Below are positions 24,836 to 33,991 of a DNA stretch of 64,000 nucleotides, one piece after another. Position 1 is the first letter of the stretch. The number at the start of each line of letters is the position of its first letter. The notes below the pieces were generated by a model. The model searched no databases. It worked only from the letters and a program-made list of their open reading frames with translations, and was not told the origin of the DNA. Position numbers and translations under genes: made by a program. Origin of the DNA: Streptomyces sp. L2 (lineage in GTDB: Bacteria; Actinomycetota; Actinomycetes; Streptomycetales; Streptomycetaceae); the NCBI RefSeq assembly GCF_004124325.1, contig NZ_QBDT01000001.1, forward strand, positions 1,922,001 to 1,986,000. The letters are read 5' to 3'.

Positions 24836-25041
24836 CGCCTCAAGCCCCTTCTGTGCCGGTCGGTGTCCGCTCGCGCGTCGTGCGCGGCCCCGCTACGGTC
24901 GTCGATGACCGTCAACTTCTGTCGTACCTGCACCCCGGCGCGCACGTCCTGGCTCCCGCGGGTCTCCCCGCGGGGAGCGGTGACGCGATACCGTGGCGTT
25001 CCTTCTCCCCACATGATCCTCGTGGCCGCCTTGGAGGTTCC

Positions 25042-25275
25042 GTGGTACAGGCGTACATCCTGATCCAGACTGAGGTCGGCAAGGCGTCGACCGTCGCCGA
25101 GACGATCAGCAAGATCCCTGGAGTGATCCAGGCCGAGGACGTGACAGGACCGTACGACGTCATCGTGCGCGCCCAGTCCGACACAGTCGACGACCTGGGT
25201 CGCATGGTGGTCGCCAAGGTCCAGCAGGTGGACGGCATCACCCGCACCCTGACCTGCCCGGTCGTCCATCTGTAG
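25042..25275 (+). CDS. Lrp/AsnC-type ligand-binding (RAM) domain protein without DNA-binding domain
   Basis: 77 residues. The whole protein is a single alpha/beta RAM domain as in the C-terminal half of Lrp/AsnC regulators: VQAYILIQTEVGKASTVAETISKIPGV, then DVTGPYDVIVRAQSDTVDDL. No helix-turn-helix is present, so it may oligomerise with or sense amino acids for another regulator. GTG at 25042 follows TTGGAGG. A lipoprotein gene starts 20 bp after its stop. Confidence 0.88.
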   Translation: MVQAYILIQTEVGKASTVAETISKIPGVIQAEDVTGPYDVIVRAQSDTVDDLGRMVVAKVQQVDGITRTLTCPVVHL

Positions 25276-25295
25276 CCCCCGTCTACGCTTGGCCG

Positions 25296-25814
25296 GTGAA
25301 CATCTTCCGTCACCGGCCCCTCGGCCTGCTCGCCCCGGCCCTGCTGATCGCTGTCGCGGGCTGCTCCTCAGCAGACGACAGCGCGGCGGTCGCGGTTCCC
25401 AGCCCTGACGCGAAGACCGCCGGGCCGTGCCGCGCCCTGCACCGGGCGCTGCCCGGGAAACTCGACGGACACGACCGTGCCGACCCCCGGCCCCGGTCCG
25501 CCTACACGGCGGGCTGGGGAAACCCGGCGATCATACTGCGCTGCGGTGTCGAGCGGCCCCCGAAGATGATCGACCCCAAGGTGGCCCGGGACGCCGACCC
25601 GAACGCCCTGAGCGGGAGCGTCAACGGCGTCGACTGGCTGATGGAGAAGCAGGGCGACGGCACCTGGCGGTTCACCACGGCGAGCCGCGTGGCCTACGTG
25701 CAGGTGACGCTCCCCAAGGGCATGTCCGGCCAGGACGACGGCCTGGGCGCCCTCACCGACCTGGCTCCCGCCATCAAGAAGGCGATCCCCAAGGGAATCG
25801 CCTCCATGCGCTGA
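25296..25814 (+). CDS. DUF3515-family lipoprotein
   Basis: 172 residues. An N-terminal signal peptide (RHRPLGLLAPALLIAVAGC) ends in a lipobox AVAGC, so the mature protein is lipid-anchored at Cys23 outside the membrane. The rest, with CRALHRALPGKL, WGNPAIILRCGV and a WLMEKQGDGTWRFTT segment, matches the actinobacterial DUF3515 proteins. Function unknown. GTG start at 25296. A dispersed repeat follows the stop by 6 bp. Confidence 0.85.
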   Translation: MNIFRHRPLGLLAPALLIAVAGCSSADDSAAVAVPSPDAKTAGPCRALHRALPGKLDGHDRADPRPRSAYTAGWGNPAIILRCGVERPPKMIDPKVARDADPNALSGSVNGVDWLMEKQGDGTWRFTTASRVAYVQVTLPKGMSGQDDGLGALTDLAPAIKKAIPKGIASMR

Positions 25815-25820
25815 CGTACC

Positions 25821-25897
25821 GCGCCCCGAAGGGGCGCGGGGCTGTGTCGATATGCGGCTCCGCCGCGTGGGCGCGACCAGCCACAACGCACCCGCGG
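25821..25897 (+). repeat. Dispersed GC-rich repeat, long variant
   Basis: Begins with the hairpin GCGCCCC(gaag)GGGCGC, continues gctgtgtcgatatgcggctc, then a second hairpin core cgccgcgtgggcgcg, and ends accagccacaacgcacccgc. It sits between converging genes (DUF3515 lipoprotein and ddl) and could act as a shared terminator. Confidence 0.88.
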
Positions 25898-25944
25898 ATG
25901 CGAACCGGCCTCACAAGGTGAACCGGCCCCGGCCAGCGCAGCGC

Positions 25945-27102
25945 TCAGCGCAGCCCCGTGGAGCGCCGCAGCGCCGCCGAGACCAGCCGGTCGACCAGCT
26001 CCGCATAGCCGATCCCGGAGGCCTCCCACATCTGCGGGTACATCGAGATCGGCGTGAACCCGGGCATCGTGTTGATCTCGTTGATGACGAACTCCCCCTC
26101 CTCGGTGAGGAAGAAATCCGCGCGGACCAGCCCCTCGCAGGAGGCCGCCTCGAAGGCCCGCACCGCCAACTCCTGGACGCCGGCCGTCTCCTCGGGCGTC
26201 AGCGGCGCCGGGACGATGCCGGGCGTGGAGTCGATGTACTTGGCCTCGAAGTCGTAGTACGCGTGCGCGTCCGGCGGCGGGATCTCCGCCGGGAGGGAGG
26301 CGCGCGGGCCGTCCTCGAACTCCAGGACGCCGCACTCGATCTCCCGGCCGGTCACGGCGGCCTCGATCAGGATCTTCGGGTCGTGCGCCTGGGCCTCTGC
26401 GATGGCCTCGTCCAGGCCGGACAGGTCGTCGACCTTGGTGATGCCGATCGACGATCCCGCGCGCGCGGGCTTCACGAAGAGCGGCCAGCCGTGTTCGCCG
26501 GCGAAGTCGACGATCTTCTTGCGGGCGGCGGACTCGTCCCGCTCCCACTCGCGGGGCCGGATCACCACGTACGGGCCGACGGTGAGCCCGAACGAGGTGA
26601 ACACCCGCTTCATGTACTCCTTGTCCTGGCCGACGGCCGAGGCGAGCACGCCCGAACCGACGTACGGCACCCCGGACAGCTCCAGGAGGCCCTGCAGCGT
26701 GCCGTCCTCGCCGTACGGCCCGTGCAGCACGGGGAAGACGACGTCGACCTCGCCGAGCGCCTTCGGCACGGAGCCGGGCTCGCTGTAGACGACCTCGCGG
26801 TTGGCGGGGTCGACGGGGAGCACCACGCCGCCCTCGCTGGACTCGGCCAGCTCCGCCACGTTCGGGGTGCGGCGGTCGGTGATGGCCATGCGCTCCGGTT
26901 CGTCGGCGGTCAGCGCCCAGCGGCCGTCGGCGGTGATGCCGATCGGGAGGACGTCGTACTTCGTCCGGTCGATGGCCTTGAGGACGGCGCCGGCGGTGAC
27001 CACGGAGATCCCGTGTTCGGAGCTGCGCCCGCCGAACACGACGGCCACGCGCGGCTTGCGGGACGGCTGCTCAGGGCTCTGGGGGAGGTTCTCGGTGCTC
27101 AT
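25945..27102 (-). CDS. ddlA: D-alanine--D-alanine ligase
   Basis: 385 residues. Ddl joins two D-Ala using ATP for peptidoglycan precursor synthesis in the cytoplasm. ATP-grasp features: VAVVFGGRSSEHGISV at the N terminus, FPVLHGPYGEDGTLQGLLE, WPLFVKPARAGSSIGI, and the Mg-binding GEFVINEINTMPGFTPISMYP. The residue pattern of the binding site after the omega loop (YDFEAKYID) is Tyr-containing as in ordinary D-Ala-D-Ala ligases, not the D-Ala-D-Lac type. Start at 27102 (MSTENLPQ) chosen over an upstream GTG-free extension. Confidence 0.95.
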   Translation of the reverse strand: MSTENLPQSPEQPSRKPRVAVVFGGRSSEHGISVVTAGAVLKAIDRTKYDVLPIGITADGRWALTADEPERMAITDRRTPNVAELAESSEGGVVLPVDPANREVVYSEPGSVPKALGEVDVVFPVLHGPYGEDGTLQGLLELSGVPYVGSGVLASAVGQDKEYMKRVFTSFGLTVGPYVVIRPREWERDESAARKKIVDFAGEHGWPLFVKPARAGSSIGITKVDDLSGLDEAIAEAQAHDPKILIEAAVTGREIECGVLEFEDGPRASLPAEIPPPDAHAYYDFEAKYIDSTPGIVPAPLTPEETAGVQELAVRAFEAASCEGLVRADFFLTEEGEFVINEINTMPGFTPISMYPQMWEASGIGYAELVDRLVSAALRRSTGLR

Positions 27103-27158
27103 ATCGGGTTGAGAGTACCCGGTGGTATCCCCTGAGTCAGCGTCCACTTGGCCGCCGT

Positions 27159-27189
27159 CGCTGAGCGTCGCACGGACGGTCGCTCAGCG
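27159..27189 (-). terminator. Inverted repeat between gpsA and ddlA
   Basis: CGCTGAGCG (27159-27167) and CGCTCAGCG (27181-27189) are perfect inverted repeats with a 13-base spacer, 40 bp after the gpsA stop. Likely the gpsA terminator; an operator for ddlA is possible. Confidence 0.5.
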
Positions 27190-27228
27190 TCGCGCGGGAC
27201 GACCGCCGGGCCGGCGGAATCGCGGTGT

Positions 27229-28239
27229 TCAGCGCCGTTCGGACTTGGCGCTGCGGGACATCAGCTCCTTGAGGGCGACGACGGGCGGCTTGCCCTCGTG
27301 GACGATGCCGACGACCGTCTCGGTCAGCGGCATGTCGACGCCGTGCCGGCGGGCCAGATCCAGCACGGACTCGCAGGACTTGACGCCCTCGGCGGTCTGC
27401 TTGGTGACCGCGATGGTCTCCTGGAGGGTCATGCCCTTGCCGAGGTTGGTGCCGAAGGTGTGGTTGCGGGACAGCGGCGAGGAGCAGGTGGCCACCAGGT
27501 CGCCGAGGCCCGCGAGTCCGGCGAAGGTCAGCGGGTCTGCGCCCAGGGCCATCCCGAGCCGGGTGGTCTCGGCGAGGCCGCGCGTGATGAGCGAACCCTT
27601 GGCGTTGTCGCCGAGCCCCATGCCGTCCGCGATGCCGACGGCCAGCCCGATGACGTTCTTGACGGCGCCGCCGAGTTCGCAGCCGACCACGTCGGTGTTG
27701 GTGTACGGCCTGAAGTACGGGGTGTGGCAGGCGGCCTGGAGTCGCTGCGCGACCGCCTCGTCGGTGCAGGCCACGACGGCCGCGGCGGGCATGCGGGCGG
27801 CGATCTCCCGGGCCAGGTTGGGGCCGGTGACGACGGCGACGCGTTCGGCGCCGACCTTGGCGACGTCCTCGATCACCTCGCTCATCCGCATCGCCGAGCC
27901 CAGCTCGACGCCCTTCATCAGGGAGACGAGGACGGTGCCGGGCGCGAGCAGCGGCGTCCAGTCGGCGAGGTTGGCGCGCAGCGTCTGGGAGGGGACGGCG
28001 AGGACGGTGAAGTCGGCGTCCCGGAGGGCGGCGGCCGGGTCGGCGGTGGCGCGCAGCCGCTCGGGCAGCTCGACCCCGGGCAGGTAGTCGGGGTTGGTCC
28101 GGGTGGAGTTGACGGCCTCGGCCAGCTCGGGCCGGCGGGCCCACAGGGTGACGTCGCAGCCGGCGTCGGCGAGCACCATGCCGAAGGCGGTGCCCCAGGA
28201 GCCGGTGCCCATGACGGCCACCCGCACAGGCTTGCTCAC
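27229..28239 (-). CDS. gpsA: Glycerol-3-phosphate dehydrogenase [NAD(P)+]
   Basis: 336 residues. GpsA reduces dihydroxyacetone phosphate to sn-glycerol-3-phosphate for phospholipid synthesis. Rossmann motif VMGTGSWGTAF near the N terminus, SLMKGVEL, VVTGPNLAREIA, the catalytic Lys in CELGGAVKNVIGLAVGIADG, and RGLAETTRLG are visible. GTG at 28239 overlaps the upstream plsC stop by four bases (GTGA); AAGGAG lies 9 bases before it. It works directly with the acyltransferase encoded upstream. Confidence 0.96.
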   Translation of the reverse strand: MSKPVRVAVMGTGSWGTAFGMVLADAGCDVTLWARRPELAEAVNSTRTNPDYLPGVELPERLRATADPAAALRDADFTVLAVPSQTLRANLADWTPLLAPGTVLVSLMKGVELGSAMRMSEVIEDVAKVGAERVAVVTGPNLAREIAARMPAAAVVACTDEAVAQRLQAACHTPYFRPYTNTDVVGCELGGAVKNVIGLAVGIADGMGLGDNAKGSLITRGLAETTRLGMALGADPLTFAGLAGLGDLVATCSSPLSRNHTFGTNLGKGMTLQETIAVTKQTAEGVKSCESVLDLARRHGVDMPLTETVVGIVHEGKPPVVALKELMSRSAKSERR

Positions 28240-29114
28240 GTGCCGCTCTCCTTGTCCGTGCCGCCGGCCTGGGCCTTCTTGGGGACCGGCCGGGCGCTTT
28301 CCCGACCGGCCTCCGCCTGGGCGGACTGACCGGCCTGACCGGCCTGACCCGCTTGAGCGGCCTGGGCTGCCTGCGCGGCCTGGGCGCGGGTCTTGCGGCG
28401 CTGTTCGATGCGCTCGCGGCGGGGGTCGTAGGGCTGCTCGGGGGCCTTCTCGCCGCGGATCTCCTCCAGGTGGCGGGTGATGGCCGCCATGATGACCTCG
28501 GTGGCCTCCTTCAGGAGGTCGCTGGTCATCTCCTTGTCGTAGAACCGGGAGAGGTCCACCGGCGGGCCCGCGAGGACCTGGTGGGTCTTGCGCGGGAAGA
28601 AGCGGGGCTTCGTCGAGTATGGCGGCAGCAGTTCGTTGCAGCCCCACTGGGCGACGGGGATCACCGGGCACTTGGTCTGCAGGGCCACGCGGGCGGCACC
28701 GGTCTTGGCCGTCATGGGCCAGCCGTCGGGGTCGCGGGTGAGGGTGCCCTCGGGGTAGAAGGCGACGCACTCGCCGCGCTCCACGGCGTCGATCGCGGCG
28801 CGGAACGCGCTCAGCGCGTCGGTGCTCTCGCGGTAGACGGGGATCTGCCCGGTGCCCCGCATCGCGGCGCCGACCAATCCCTTCTTGAAAAGGCCGCTCT
28901 TCGCGAGGAAACGCGGAACCCGTCCGGTGTTGTACTGATAATGGGCGTACGCGAAGGGGTCCACGTGGGAATTGTGGTTCACCGCGGTGATAAATCCGCC
29001 CTCGGCCGGAATGTGCTCCATTCCACGCCAGTCCCGCTTGATCAGAACCACCAGCGGCGGTTTGCAGATCACCGCGGCGAAGCGGTACCAGAAGCCGATT
29101 CTGCGGCGGGGCAC
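28236..29114 (-). CDS. plsC: 1-acyl-sn-glycerol-3-phosphate acyltransferase
   Basis: 292 residues. PlsC-type enzymes acylate lysophosphatidic acid at the membrane. Acyltransferase motifs: VNHNSHVDPFAYA (NHX4D), FLAKSGLFKKG, and FYPEGTLTRD (EGT). The N terminus holds a hydrophobic segment FAAVICKPPLVVLI. The last 50 residues are low complexity, AQAAQAAQ then AGQAGQAGQ, a repeat-driven tail not needed for catalysis. The GTG at 29114 follows GAGGAAGG. It is translationally coupled to gpsA, which supplies the substrate backbone. Confidence 0.93.
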   Translation of the reverse strand: MPRRRIGFWYRFAAVICKPPLVVLIKRDWRGMEHIPAEGGFITAVNHNSHVDPFAYAHYQYNTGRVPRFLAKSGLFKKGLVGAAMRGTGQIPVYRESTDALSAFRAAIDAVERGECVAFYPEGTLTRDPDGWPMTAKTGAARVALQTKCPVIPVAQWGCNELLPPYSTKPRFFPRKTHQVLAGPPVDLSRFYDKEMTSDLLKEATEVIMAAITRHLEEIRGEKAPEQPYDPRRERIEQRRKTRAQAAQAAQAAQAGQAGQAGQSAQAEAGRESARPVPKKAQAGGTDKESGT

Positions 29115-29268
29115 ACCGACACCTTCCTCTAGGGCTGCCTCCCGGGCGGGGGGCCGCACAAGTGTCGCCCCGGGCCGCCGGTCTGTCGAGAACACCGTAC
29201 GCCCCGCCACCTCCGCTGCCAGCGGGTCCGGGTGACAATGAGCGCGACAAGAGAGGGACGGTACGCCG

Positions 29269-29907
29269 GTGCAGTGGACCTTGGTCATACCGCTCAAGCC
29301 GCTGGCGCGGGCGAAGAGCAGGCTGGCGGACACCGCCGGTGCCGGGGTGCGGCCGGGGCTGGCCCTCGCGTTCGCACAGGACACGGTGGCCGCGGCGGTG
29401 GCGTGTGCCGAGGTGCGGGATGTGGTGGTCGTCACGGACGACGCGCTGGCCGGGCGTGAGCTGGCGGCGCTGGGTGCGCAGATCGTCCCGGACACGCCGG
29501 GAAGCGGCCTGAACGCCGCGCTGGGGCACGGGGCGGCGGTCGTACGGTCGCTGCAACCCCGGGCTCCGGTGGCCGCACTGAACGCCGATCTGCCGGCGCT
29601 GCGGGCGGGGGAATTGGCCCGGGTTCTCGTCGCCGCCGCGGAATTCCCGAGGGCTTTTCTCGCGGATGCGGAGGGGGTGGGTACGACCTTGCTGGCGGCC
29701 GGTGCGGACACTCTTTTGCGCCCGCTCTTCGGCCCCGGCTCACGCGCCCGGCACCGCGAGTCCGGCGCCGAGGAACTAGGCCTCACGGGCGTGAACTCGG
29801 TACGCCAGGACGTCGACACCGGCGCGGATCTGCGCGCGGCGCTGGCACTGGGCGTGGGCCCCCGCACCGCAGCGGCGTCCACGGCACTCCTGCCCCGGGG
29901 TTCCTGA
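29269..29907 (+). CDS. cofC: Phosphoenolpyruvate/2-phospho-L-lactate guanylyltransferase
   Basis: 212 residues. CofC/FbiD activates 2-phospholactate or phosphoenolpyruvate with GTP to start coenzyme F420 side-chain synthesis. The nucleotidyltransferase pattern is clear: WTLVIPLKPLARAKSRLA, VVVVTDDALAG, GSGLNAALGHG, VAALNADLPALR and LLRPLFGPGSRARHRESGA. The GTG at 29269 follows GAGAGGG. It is divergent from plsC by 154 bp. The other F420 genes are not in the window. Confidence 0.9.
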   Translation: MQWTLVIPLKPLARAKSRLADTAGAGVRPGLALAFAQDTVAAAVACAEVRDVVVVTDDALAGRELAALGAQIVPDTPGSGLNAALGHGAAVVRSLQPRAPVAALNADLPALRAGELARVLVAAAEFPRAFLADAEGVGTTLLAAGADTLLRPLFGPGSRARHRESGAEELGLTGVNSVRQDVDTGADLRAALALGVGPRTAAASTALLPRGS

Positions 29908-30020
29908 GCGCCCTGCGCTCATGCGGGCCGGGGGTGGGTCCGCTCACCGGCGCTTGCCGGGTGCCGCCGCGCCCACCCGTGCCGCCCCTAGCGGCACGCA
30001 TGCCCGCAGCTACGCACGCA

Positions 30021-30100
30021 CGCGCCCCGTCAGGGGCGCGGGGCTGTATCGATATGCGGCTCCGCCGCGTGGGCGCGACGAGCCACGACGCACCCGCGGC
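30021..30100 (+). repeat. Dispersed GC-rich repeat, long variant
   Basis: Same structure and orientation as the copy at 25821: hairpin GCGCCCC(gtca)GGGGCGC, then gctgtatcgatatgcggctc, a second hairpin core, and cgagccacgacgcacccgc. About 85% alike by eye. It occupies the middle of the 255-bp cofC-downstream gap. Confidence 0.88.
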
Positions 30101-30162
30101 CTGCGAGGCACCGGACCCCCGCGGCGGGCCGCAGGAACACCGCAGACATTAGGCTGGCCGTC

Positions 30163-30393
30163 ATGCAGGCCACCGCGTACACGTACGACGCAGACACCCG
30201 GTCCGGCCAAGTCCTGCTGGACGACGGCACCCCCCTCCCCTTCGACGCGGCGGCGTTCGACGCGGGCGGCCTGCGCCTGCTGCGCCCGGGCCAGCGGGTC
30301 CGGATCGAGACGGACGGCAAAGGCGAAGGCGAAGGCAAGGGCGAAGGCGGCGCCCAGCCACACATCACCCTCGTGACACTCCAGACCCTGTAG
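30163..30393 (+). CDS. Small conserved protein of unknown function
   Basis: 76 residues: YDADTRSGQVLLDDGTPLPFDAAAF then LRLLRPGQRVRIET. The alternating beta pattern and the phrases GQVLLDDG and PGQRVRIE resemble an OB-type or cold-shock-like barrel, but typical RNA-binding aromatic motifs are absent. A Lys/Gly/Glu insert (GKGEGEGKGEGG) precedes the final strand. Start ATG at 30163 has no clear ribosome binding site. Function unknown. Confidence 0.65.
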   Translation: MQATAYTYDADTRSGQVLLDDGTPLPFDAAAFDAGGLRLLRPGQRVRIETDGKGEGEGKGEGGAQPHITLVTLQTL

Positions 30394-30422
30394 CCACAAG
30401 CACCACACCACACACCACACAC

Positions 30423-30461
30423 GCCGCGGGCCGGGCTCCCCCAGGGAGTCCGGCCCGGCGC
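30423..30461 (-). terminator. Imperfect hairpin downstream of hupS
   Basis: GCCGCGGGCCGGGCTCCC pairs imperfectly with GGGAGTCCGGCCCGGCG. It lies between the converging small gene and hupS. Confidence 0.5.
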
Positions 30462-30482
30462 GTGAAGTGCTGCCCTGCTGAC

Positions 30483-31124
30483 CTACGCCTTGCGGGCGGT
30501 GGCCTTCTTGGCGGTCGTCTTGCGAGCCGTCGACTTCTTGGCCGGCGCCTTCTTCGCGGTGACCTTCTTCGCCGGGGCCTTCTTGGCGGTGGTCTTCTTC
30601 GCCGCCGCCTTCGTGGTCTTCTTGGCCGCCGCGGTGGTCTTCGCGGTCGACTTCTTCGCCGTGGTCTTCTTCGCCGTGGCCTTCGTCGTCGTCTTCTTCG
30701 CCGGCGTCGCCTTCTTGGCGGTGGTCTTCTTCGCCGCCGCCTTGGTGGTCTTCTTCGCGGCGGCCTTCTTGACCGTCGCGGAAGCCCCACCGGTCAGGCT
30801 GCCCTTGGGCGCCTTCTTGACGGAGACCTCGCCGCCCCGCGGCAGCTTCTTCGAGCCGCTCACCAGGTCCTTGAAGCCCTGGCCCGCGCGGAACCGCGGC
30901 ACGGAGGTCTTCCTGACCCGAACCCGCTCGCCCGTCTGGGGGTTGCGGGCGTAGCGGGCGGGGCGGTCCACCTTCTCGAAGGACCCGAAGCCGGTGACCG
31001 AGACCCGGTCACCCGCGACGACCGCGCGGACCACGGCGTCCAGGACCGCGTCGACAGCATCGGCGGCCTGCTGGCGGCCGCCCATCTTGTCGGCAATCGC
31101 TTCTACGAGCTGCGCCTTGTTCAC
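30483..31124 (-). CDS. hupS: HU-family nucleoid protein with histone H1-like tail
   Basis: 213 residues. Residues 1-93 are a complete HU domain (MNKAQLVEAIADKMGG, GDRVSVTGFGSFEKVDRPARYARNPQTGE, VPRFRAGQGFKDLV) including the Pro-containing DNA-bending arm. From about 110 the protein is Lys/Ala/Thr repeats (KKTTAKK, KKAPAKK) resembling eukaryotic histone H1 tails. HupS of Streptomyces is such a two-part protein and is linked with spore nucleoid compaction. GTG start at 31124 follows GGGGAAG. An AT-rich block with TATATATC lies about 65-75 bp upstream and may hold the promoter. Confidence 0.95.
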   Translation of the reverse strand: MNKAQLVEAIADKMGGRQQAADAVDAVLDAVVRAVVAGDRVSVTGFGSFEKVDRPARYARNPQTGERVRVRKTSVPRFRAGQGFKDLVSGSKKLPRGGEVSVKKAPKGSLTGGASATVKKAAAKKTTKAAAKKTTAKKATPAKKTTTKATAKKTTAKKSTAKTTAAAKKTTKAAAKKTTAKKAPAKKVTAKKAPAKKSTARKTTAKKATARKA

Positions 31125-31260
31125 GTCTTCCCCTTCGGAGACATCGCCAGAACGAATGTGTTCAAGCTTTTTCGCACGTTAGGCAGATATATACCGCAAA
31201 TCAAACACGAAACGGGCTAATCACCCTTGTGCCGCAACGGACTCGGCGTCTCGTAGTTGT

Positions 31261-31491
31261 TCAGCGGTCCCCTTCGGGGATCCGCCCCTCGTCGAGGTCC
31301 GCCATGAACCGTTCGAGCCGCCTTGCCGCGCCGGGCAGATCGTGCTTGGCCGCGGCCGTAATGACCAGCAGCTTCCGGGTCAGCGCCATCCGTACGCCCT
31401 CCGGGACTTGCAGTGCGCGCACTCTTGCGTGCGCTTCCTTGAGTTGGTTCGCGACCGCCGTATAGAGCTGGAGTTGGCCGTCGTGTCCCAT
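31261..31491 (-). CDS. Small conserved protein of unknown function
   Basis: 76 residues: MGHDGQLQLYTAVANQLKEAHARVRALQVPEGVRMALTR is split into helices, followed by LLVITAAAKHDLPGAARRLERFMADLDEGR. It appears all-helical and soluble, without known motifs. I recall similar short actinobacterial proteins near hupS, with no assigned role. The ATG at 31491 lacks a recognisable ribosome binding site. Confidence 0.6.
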   Translation of the reverse strand: MGHDGQLQLYTAVANQLKEAHARVRALQVPEGVRMALTRKLLVITAAAKHDLPGAARRLERFMADLDEGRIPEGDR

Positions 31492-31680
31492 GCACAGATT
31501 GTGCCATCTGGGGCGAGTTGTCGCCTGCGCAGGGGGCAACTGCCGTGCCGAACAGTCCTTTCGGCCCCCTCGCCGGTCGCGGGGCCACAGCTCGCGTACC
31601 CCGGCAACCACCCCTCTAACGTGGGAAGTTGACCGGAACGGGGGCCCCATCGCGAGGCCGTTCGGGTGCAGACATGGCTG

Positions 31681-31707
31681 TACCCCCAATCGTGTCGATC
31701 GGGGGTA
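31681..31707. promoter_or_regulatory. Long interrupted palindrome downstream of leuD
   Basis: TACCCCC (31681-31687) pairs with GGGGGTA (31701-31707), and inside it ATCG/CGAT also pair around TGT. Lying 190 bp upstream of the small gene at 31491 and 80 bp after leuD, it could be an operator or a second leuCD terminator. Confidence 0.4.
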
Positions 31708-31736
31708 CGGAGGGGGTGTTGGGTGGCCGAAACCCG

Positions 31737-31776
31737 ACCCGTCCCGGGCGCGCGGGATGGGTCGCGCGGGACGGGT
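31737..31776 (-). terminator. leuCD terminator hairpin
   Basis: ACCCGTCCCG (31737-31746) and CGGGACGGGT (31767-31776) form a perfect 10-bp stem with further CGCG pairing inside, 13 bp after the leuD stop. Confidence 0.7.
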
Positions 31777-31788
31777 GGGCCAGGAGGG

Positions 31789-32382
31789 TCAGACCTGGCG
31801 CGTCCGCGGCTTGTACGCGGGGCGCTTGTCCTCGTAGGCGGCGATGTCGGCCTCGTTCTGGAGCGTGATGGAGATGTCGTCCAGGCCGTTCAGCAGCCGC
31901 CAGCGGGAGTTCTCGTCCAGCTCGAAGGAGGCGGTGACGCCCTCGGCGCGCACCTCACGCGCCTGGAGGTCCACCGTGATCTCGGCGGTCGGGTCGTTCT
32001 CGGTCAGCTCCCACAGCGTGTCCACGGTCTGCTGGTCGAGGACCACCGTGAGCAGGCCGTTCTTCAGCGAGTTACCCCGGAAGATGTCGGCGAAGCGGGA
32101 GGAGATCACGGTCTTGAAGCCGTAGTTCTGCAGCGCCCAGACGGCGTGCTCGCGGGAGGAGCCGGTGCCGAAGTCGGGGCCGGCGACCAGGACGGTCGCG
32201 CCCTGCCGCTCGGGGCGGTTGAGCACGAACTCGGCGTCCTTGCGCCAGGCCTCGAACAGCCCGTCCTCGAACCCGTCCCGGGTCACCTTCTTGAGCCAGT
32301 GGGCGGGGATGATCTGGTCGGTGTCGACGTTGCTGCGGCGCAGCGGGACGGCCCGGCCGGTGTGGGTGGTGAAGGCTTCCAT
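31789..32382 (-). CDS. leuD: 3-isopropylmalate dehydratase small subunit
   Basis: 197 residues, full length. With LeuC it isomerises 2- to 3-isopropylmalate in leucine synthesis. Swivel-domain motifs: [41 protein letters not shown] and the NSLKNGLL segment. It starts 7 bp after the leuC stop and is cotranscribed. Confidence 0.96.
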   Translation of the reverse strand: MEAFTTHTGRAVPLRRSNVDTDQIIPAHWLKKVTRDGFEDGLFEAWRKDAEFVLNRPERQGATVLVAGPDFGTGSSREHAVWALQNYGFKTVISSRFADIFRGNSLKNGLLTVVLDQQTVDTLWELTENDPTAEITVDLQAREVRAEGVTASFELDENSRWRLLNGLDDISITLQNEADIAAYEDKRPAYKPRTRQV

Positions 32383-32388
32383 GGCTGA

Positions 32389-33819
32389 TCAGACTCCAGC
32401 GGGCGTGGCGGTGGCGGCGTCGGACAGGTCGGCGGGCGAGGCCAGGTGGCCGAGGACGGCGGTGGCGGCCGCGACCTGGGGCGACACCAGGTGGGTACGG
32501 CCGCCCTTGCCCTGCCGGCCCTCGAAGTTGCGGTTGGAGGTGGACGCCGAGCGCTCGCCGGGGGCCAGCTGGTCGGGGTTCATGCCGAGGCACATCGAGC
32601 AGCCCGCGTGCCGCCATTCGGCGCCGGCCTCCTTGAAGACCACGTCGAGGCCCTCGGAGACGGCCTGCAGGCCCACCCGGGCGGAGCCGGGGACGACCAG
32701 CATCCGTACGCCGTCGGCGACTTTGCGGCCGCGCAGCAGGTCGGCGGCGGCGCGCAGGTCCTCGATGCGGCCGTTGGTGCAGGAGCCTACGAAGACGGTG
32801 TCCACGCTGATGGAGCGCAGCGGCTGTCCGGCCGACAACCCCATGTACTCCAGGGCCTTTTCGGCGGCGAACCGCTCCGAAGCGTCTTCGTACGAAGCCG
32901 GGTCGGGGACCTCCGCCGAAAGGGGCGCGCCCTGGCCCGGGTTGGTGCCCCAGGTGACGAACGGGGAGAGGGAGGCGGCGTCGATGTGCACCTCGGCGTC
33001 GAAGACGGCGTCCTCGTCGGTGCGCAGGGTCTTCCAGTACGCGACCGCGGCGTCCCAGTCGGCGCCCTCGGGGGCGTGGGCACGGCCCTGGAGGTAGGCG
33101 AAGGTGGTCTCGTCCGGGGCGATCATGCCCGCGCGGGCACCGGCCTCGATCGACATGTTGCAGATGGTCATCCGGGCCTCCATCGAGAGGTTCTCGATGG
33201 CGGAGCCGCGGTATTCCAGGACGTAGCCCTGGCCGCCGCCGGTGCCGATCTTTGCGATGATCGCCAGGATCAGGTCCTTGGCGGTGACGCCCTCGGGCAG
33301 TTCGCCGTCGACCGTGATCGCCATGGTCTTCGGACGGGCCATCGGCAGCGTCTGGGTGGCCAGCACGTGCTCCACCTGGGAGGTGCCGATGCCGAACGCC
33401 AGCGCGCCGAAGGCGCCGTGGGTGGAGGTGTGGGAGTCGCCGCAGACCACGGTGGTGCCGGGCTGGGTCAGGCCGAGCTGCGGGCCGACGACGTGCACGA
33501 CGCCCTGCTCGACGTCGCCCAGCGGGTGCAGCCGTACGCCGAACTCGGCGCAGTTCTTGCGCAGGGTCTCCAGCTGGGCGCGGGAGACCGGGTCGGCGAT
33601 GGGCTTGTCGATGTCGAGGGTGGGGGTGTTGTGGTCCTCGGTCGCGATGGTGAGGTCGAGGCGGCGCACCTGGCGGCCGCTCTGGCGCAGACCGTCGAAC
33701 GCCTGCGGGCTGGTCACCTCGTGCAGCAGGTGCAGATCGATGAAGAGGAGGTCGGGCTCGCCCTCGGCGCGCCGGACGACGTGGTCGTCCCAGACCTTCT
33801 CCGCGAGTGTCCTACCCAT
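32389..33819 (-). CDS. leuC: 3-isopropylmalate dehydratase large subunit
   Basis: 476 residues, aconitase superfamily. The [4Fe-4S] cluster ligands are in [13 protein letters not shown] and [40 protein letters not shown] and [12 protein letters not shown] are the other signatures. ATG at 33819 follows GGAGGG. Transcribed away from ndgR, whose product is known in Streptomyces to control leucine genes. Confidence 0.97.
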   Translation of the reverse strand: MGRTLAEKVWDDHVVRRAEGEPDLLFIDLHLLHEVTSPQAFDGLRQSGRQVRRLDLTIATEDHNTPTLDIDKPIADPVSRAQLETLRKNCAEFGVRLHPLGDVEQGVVHVVGPQLGLTQPGTTVVCGDSHTSTHGAFGALAFGIGTSQVEHVLATQTLPMARPKTMAITVDGELPEGVTAKDLILAIIAKIGTGGGQGYVLEYRGSAIENLSMEARMTICNMSIEAGARAGMIAPDETTFAYLQGRAHAPEGADWDAAVAYWKTLRTDEDAVFDAEVHIDAASLSPFVTWGTNPGQGAPLSAEVPDPASYEDASERFAAEKALEYMGLSAGQPLRSISVDTVFVGSCTNGRIEDLRAAADLLRGRKVADGVRMLVVPGSARVGLQAVSEGLDVVFKEAGAEWRHAGCSMCLGMNPDQLAPGERSASTSNRNFEGRQGKGGRTHLVSPQVAAATAVLGHLASPADLSDAATATPAGV

Positions 33820-33991
33820 CGCTGTTCCCTCCGGCCGGCATGCGTCCACCGACCCAACTCGAGATCTTGAGGAGGCGGGGCCCCCTTGGTGCGGGGCGGG
33901 GCCGTCCGGGTCCGGGCGTCCGCCACCAGGCCCTTTGGTCCACGGGCCGCTGTGTGATTCCAGGGTGGCGCGTTCCACGGAAAATTGAACT

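Noticed and set aside
24836..25041. TPP riboswitch ahead of thiL-thiD
   Set aside because: No CTGAGA/ACCTGATCTG-like core was found in the short upstream region; thiL and thiD are kinases that often lack one.
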